Shown here: positions 62,027 through 64,000 of the stretch, in pieces | Layout of the letters: every line of letters begins with the position of its first letter | How positions within the stretch are numbered: the first letter of the stretch is position 1 | Source: Phaeospirillum tilakii | GTDB lineage: Bacteria; Pseudomonadota; Alphaproteobacteria; Rhodospirillales; Magnetospirillaceae | NCBI RefSeq assembly: GCF_042683125.1 | Contig: NZ_JBHUIY010000011.1 | Coordinates: 1 to 64,000, forward strand | Length of the DNA: 64,000 nt | Direction: 5' to 3' | Made by a program: the position numbers and the translations under genes | The notes under the pieces: generated by a model | The model's input: the letters and a program-made list of their open reading frames with translations, nothing else | What the model was told of the DNA's origin: nothing | Databases searched by the model: none

Positions 62027-63985
62027 TCAGCCCCGCCGCGTCTCCAGCCGGCCATAGCCGGGCGAGACGGGCAGCGTCAGCCCCCACGCCGCCGCCAGCT
62101 CCTCCGGGCGGCGGATCACCGTCTCTCCCGCCGGGCCGGGGCTGTCCTCGATCACGATCGCGCCGTTCTCGATCGCCACCCGGCGCCACACCGGGTCGCC
62201 GAAGCCGACATGGCGGCCGAGGAAATCCGGGCCGAAGCGCAGCGCCGTCGCCTCGGCGCAATCCTCCAGCCGGAACGGGGCCAGCAGCCGGGCCGGTTCC
62301 TCTGCGTCCCGGCGCGGGGCGAAATGGGCCAGCACCGAGCGGTAGCGGTCGCGCGCGGTCAGATCCGAGGTGTAGACGTAGCTGCCGGGATCGCGCGCCC
62401 AGGCCACGCCGTCGATCTCGATCTCGACCGCGAGCTGGTCGTTGTGGGCGTGGCCGCCGCGCCCGTTCTGGCCGACCGGGCCACAGCGCACCGCGATCAG
62501 CGCGCGCGGGCCGCGCCACAGATACAGACCGAAATCGGCGAAGGCCTGCGGCACCAGCCCGTCCAGCGCGGTGGGGTCGGGCGGCAGGATCCGCGTCACC
62601 CGTCCCGCCGGCACGCTGTCCGCCGGCTGGGCCGGCAGCGCCGGCAAGGCCGGGGCGGTGGCGGCGAAGCGGGTGCCGCCGGCCAGCGCCTCGACCAGGG
62701 CGGTGGCGAAACCGGCCTCGGCCGGGGCGGGCGGCAGCCCCTCGGGCGCGACGGCGAACAGGCCGCGCCCGGCGGCGAGCAGCTCGGCCGGGTCGAGTTC
62801 GCGCTCGACCGGGCCGGCGGGGCCGGGATCGCACAGCGGCGCGGCGCGGACCATCCGCCCGGAATCGGTGTCGCCGATCTGGATCATCGCCCCCGACGGC
62901 AGGGTGGTGGCGGCGGCGAAGCGCAGGGCGGCGGCCAGCCGCTGCTGGGCCGCCTCCGACAGCGGCCGCCCCAGGCCGGCCAGCAGGGCGGCGGTGTAGA
63001 GCGCCATTTCCGCCGACAGACGGTGATAGGCGATCGAGGCCTCGAAACAGCCGCCATCGGGGGTGAACTGGCGCAGGATCTCGGCATCGAGTTCGTCGGC
63101 GGCGAAGCCGAGCCAGCTCTTGCTTTCCTCGGCCTCGGGCAGATAGGCGGCGACGAAGGCCAGCCCGCACAGATCGGCGAGGTAATGGTTGGCGCGGTAG
63201 GTCTCGTGCCACTCGATGTAGCGGAAGACGTACTGGCCGTGGGCGCGGGCGGCGGCGGCCAGCTCGGCCTCGAACGCGGCGTCGAATCGCACCCCCTGGG
63301 CGCGGAACAGGTCCCAGCCCAGCAGCAAATTGGCGGCGCGCAGGCCGACATCCATCGCGCAGGCCCAATTGACCCCCCAGCCGGGCGGGTTGGCGCCGAG
63401 GAAATCGAGCACCTGATGGCGGAACTCGGCCACCAGCCGCTCGGGCGGCGGAAAGCCGGGCAGCCCCTGCACCGCCAGGGCATGGGCCTGGGCCAGGGTG
63501 GCGGCATGCTGGAAGCGGGCCAGTTCCCACGGCAGCTTGACGTCGATGCCGGGCTGATGGCCGTAGACGATCGAGCGGCCCCAGGTCGAGACCTCCCAGC
63601 GATAGCCGGAGCGGAAATCGACCTGCCAGTCGATCGGCCGCCAGTCGGGATCGTCGATCAGGTCCAGGATCTCGCGCGCCGGCCGGCGGTTGCCGCGCCG
63701 GTGCTCGGCGACGATCGCCGCGCGCCAGTCGGCGGGCAGGGCCGGATCGGGCCCGTAACGATACTCGCCGAACCCGGGCGCGGTCTCGCCCCGCGCCACC
63801 GTGACCCAGCCCGAGCCGAGCAGGTCGAAGCGGTGGTCGAGATGCAGCGCGCACAGCGCCCGCAGGGTGTCGGCATTGGCGGCGGCGGCGGTGAAATCGA
63901 TGGTGGCGAGCCGTGGCGTCGGCGCCCCCCCGGCGCTGTCGGGGTCGAGATAGGAACTGCTGCCGCCCGCCATCAGCCCCCGCAC
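62027..63985 (-). CDS. Heparinase II/III family protein (start at or beyond the window edge)
   Basis: The 652-residue frame has an alginate-lyase-like helical domain (about 40-330, GWGVNWACAMDVGLRAANLL, EWHETYRANHYLADLCGL) and a C-terminal heparinase II/III domain (about 415-610, GRGGHAHNDQLAVEIEIDG, ARDPGSYVYTSD). In Rhodospirillales such proteins lie near cell-envelope or polysaccharide genes. A GTG at 63985 or ATG at 63973 could start it; the frame is open to the window edge, so the true start may be outside. Confidence 0.87.
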   Translation of the reverse strand: MRGLMAGGSSSYLDPDSAGGAPTPRLATIDFTAAAANADTLRALCALHLDHRFDLLGSGWVTVARGETAPGFGEYRYGPDPALPADWRAAIVAEHRRGNRRPAREILDLIDDPDWRPIDWQVDFRSGYRWEVSTWGRSIVYGHQPGIDVKLPWELARFQHAATLAQAHALAVQGLPGFPPPERLVAEFRHQVLDFLGANPPGWGVNWACAMDVGLRAANLLLGWDLFRAQGVRFDAAFEAELAAAARAHGQYVFRYIEWHETYRANHYLADLCGLAFVAAYLPEAEESKSWLGFAADELDAEILRQFTPDGGCFEASIAYHRLSAEMALYTAALLAGLGRPLSEAAQQRLAAALRFAAATTLPSGAMIQIGDTDSGRMVRAAPLCDPGPAGPVERELDPAELLAAGRGLFAVAPEGLPPAPAEAGFATALVEALAGGTRFAATAPALPALPAQPADSVPAGRVTRILPPDPTALDGLVPQAFADFGLYLWRGPRALIAVRCGPVGQNGRGGHAHNDQLAVEIEIDGVAWARDPGSYVYTSDLTARDRYRSVLAHFAPRRDAEEPARLLAPFRLEDCAEATALRFGPDFLGRHVGFGDPVWRRVAIENGAIVIEDSPGPAGETVIRRPEELAAAWGLTLPVSPGYGRLETRRG

Positions 63986-64000
63986 CGGCCGGCTCGCCTG

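Overview
This window is GC-rich chromosome from an alphaproteobacterium. The evidence is the flgBC-fliE-fliQR-flhB order leading into a cckA-like start, FlbT and FliX, a single-cysteine DksA, DUF1476 and DUF2336 proteins, and an SHP/DHC cytochrome pair. The gene content points to the Rhodospirillales (Rhodospirillum, Phaeospirillum or Magnetospirillum relatives). That placement is an inference from gene content only; no rRNA is present.

Layout. 1-3504: flagellar rod/export operon on the minus strand. 3622-6247: uvrB and a YaiI-type protein. 6250-7500: an AT-rich patch with one foreign-looking membrane gene. 7509-20254: housekeeping and conserved genes (glmM, a SPOR-like TPR lipoprotein, CYTH-CHAD, thiE, a LOG hydrolase, an MFS carrier, NRDE, DUF1476, DUF2336, a glutamine amidotransferase). 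20483-24206: second flagellar block (flbT, fliX, flgI with a strong sigma-54 promoter, a flgJ-type rod protein, a FlgN-like gene), with dksA between. 24223-36106: MlaC-like protein, sensors, tRNA-Asp, tRNA-Pro, a PAS-GGDEF protein, Tim44-like/mltA, fxsA, a uracil-DNA glycosylase, an orphan TAXI receptor, a DUF2235-lectin fusion, tRNA-Thr, slyX and mtnP. 36262-39295: ftsE-ftsX-ydcF-like-acyltransferase operon. 39361-44266: two FixL/FixJ-type two-component pairs joined by 4-base overlaps; one kinase carries a frameshift in a G7 tract. 44395-53283: ChaN lipoprotein, small proteins, a PhoPQ-like system with a PepSY protein, a cytochrome b561-SHP fusion plus diheme cytochrome, and a large PAS kinase. 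53491-60489: a complete [FeFe]-hydrogenase with a NuoF/GltD-like electron-input subunit, divergent from two paralogous chagasin-like proteins and a radical SAM/SPASM-TPR enzyme. 60675-64000: an Rmd1-type membrane protein, a STAS protein and a heparinase II/III-like protein.

The least explained unit is 57619-60489: two leaderless proteins with all three chagasin inhibitor loops and a shared Cys-containing C-terminal domain, next to a radical SAM/SPASM enzyme with TPRs and back-to-back with the hydrogenase operon. Two families of intergenic palindromic repeats recur between genes throughout the window. No transposase, integrase, CRISPR array or rRNA operon was seen.
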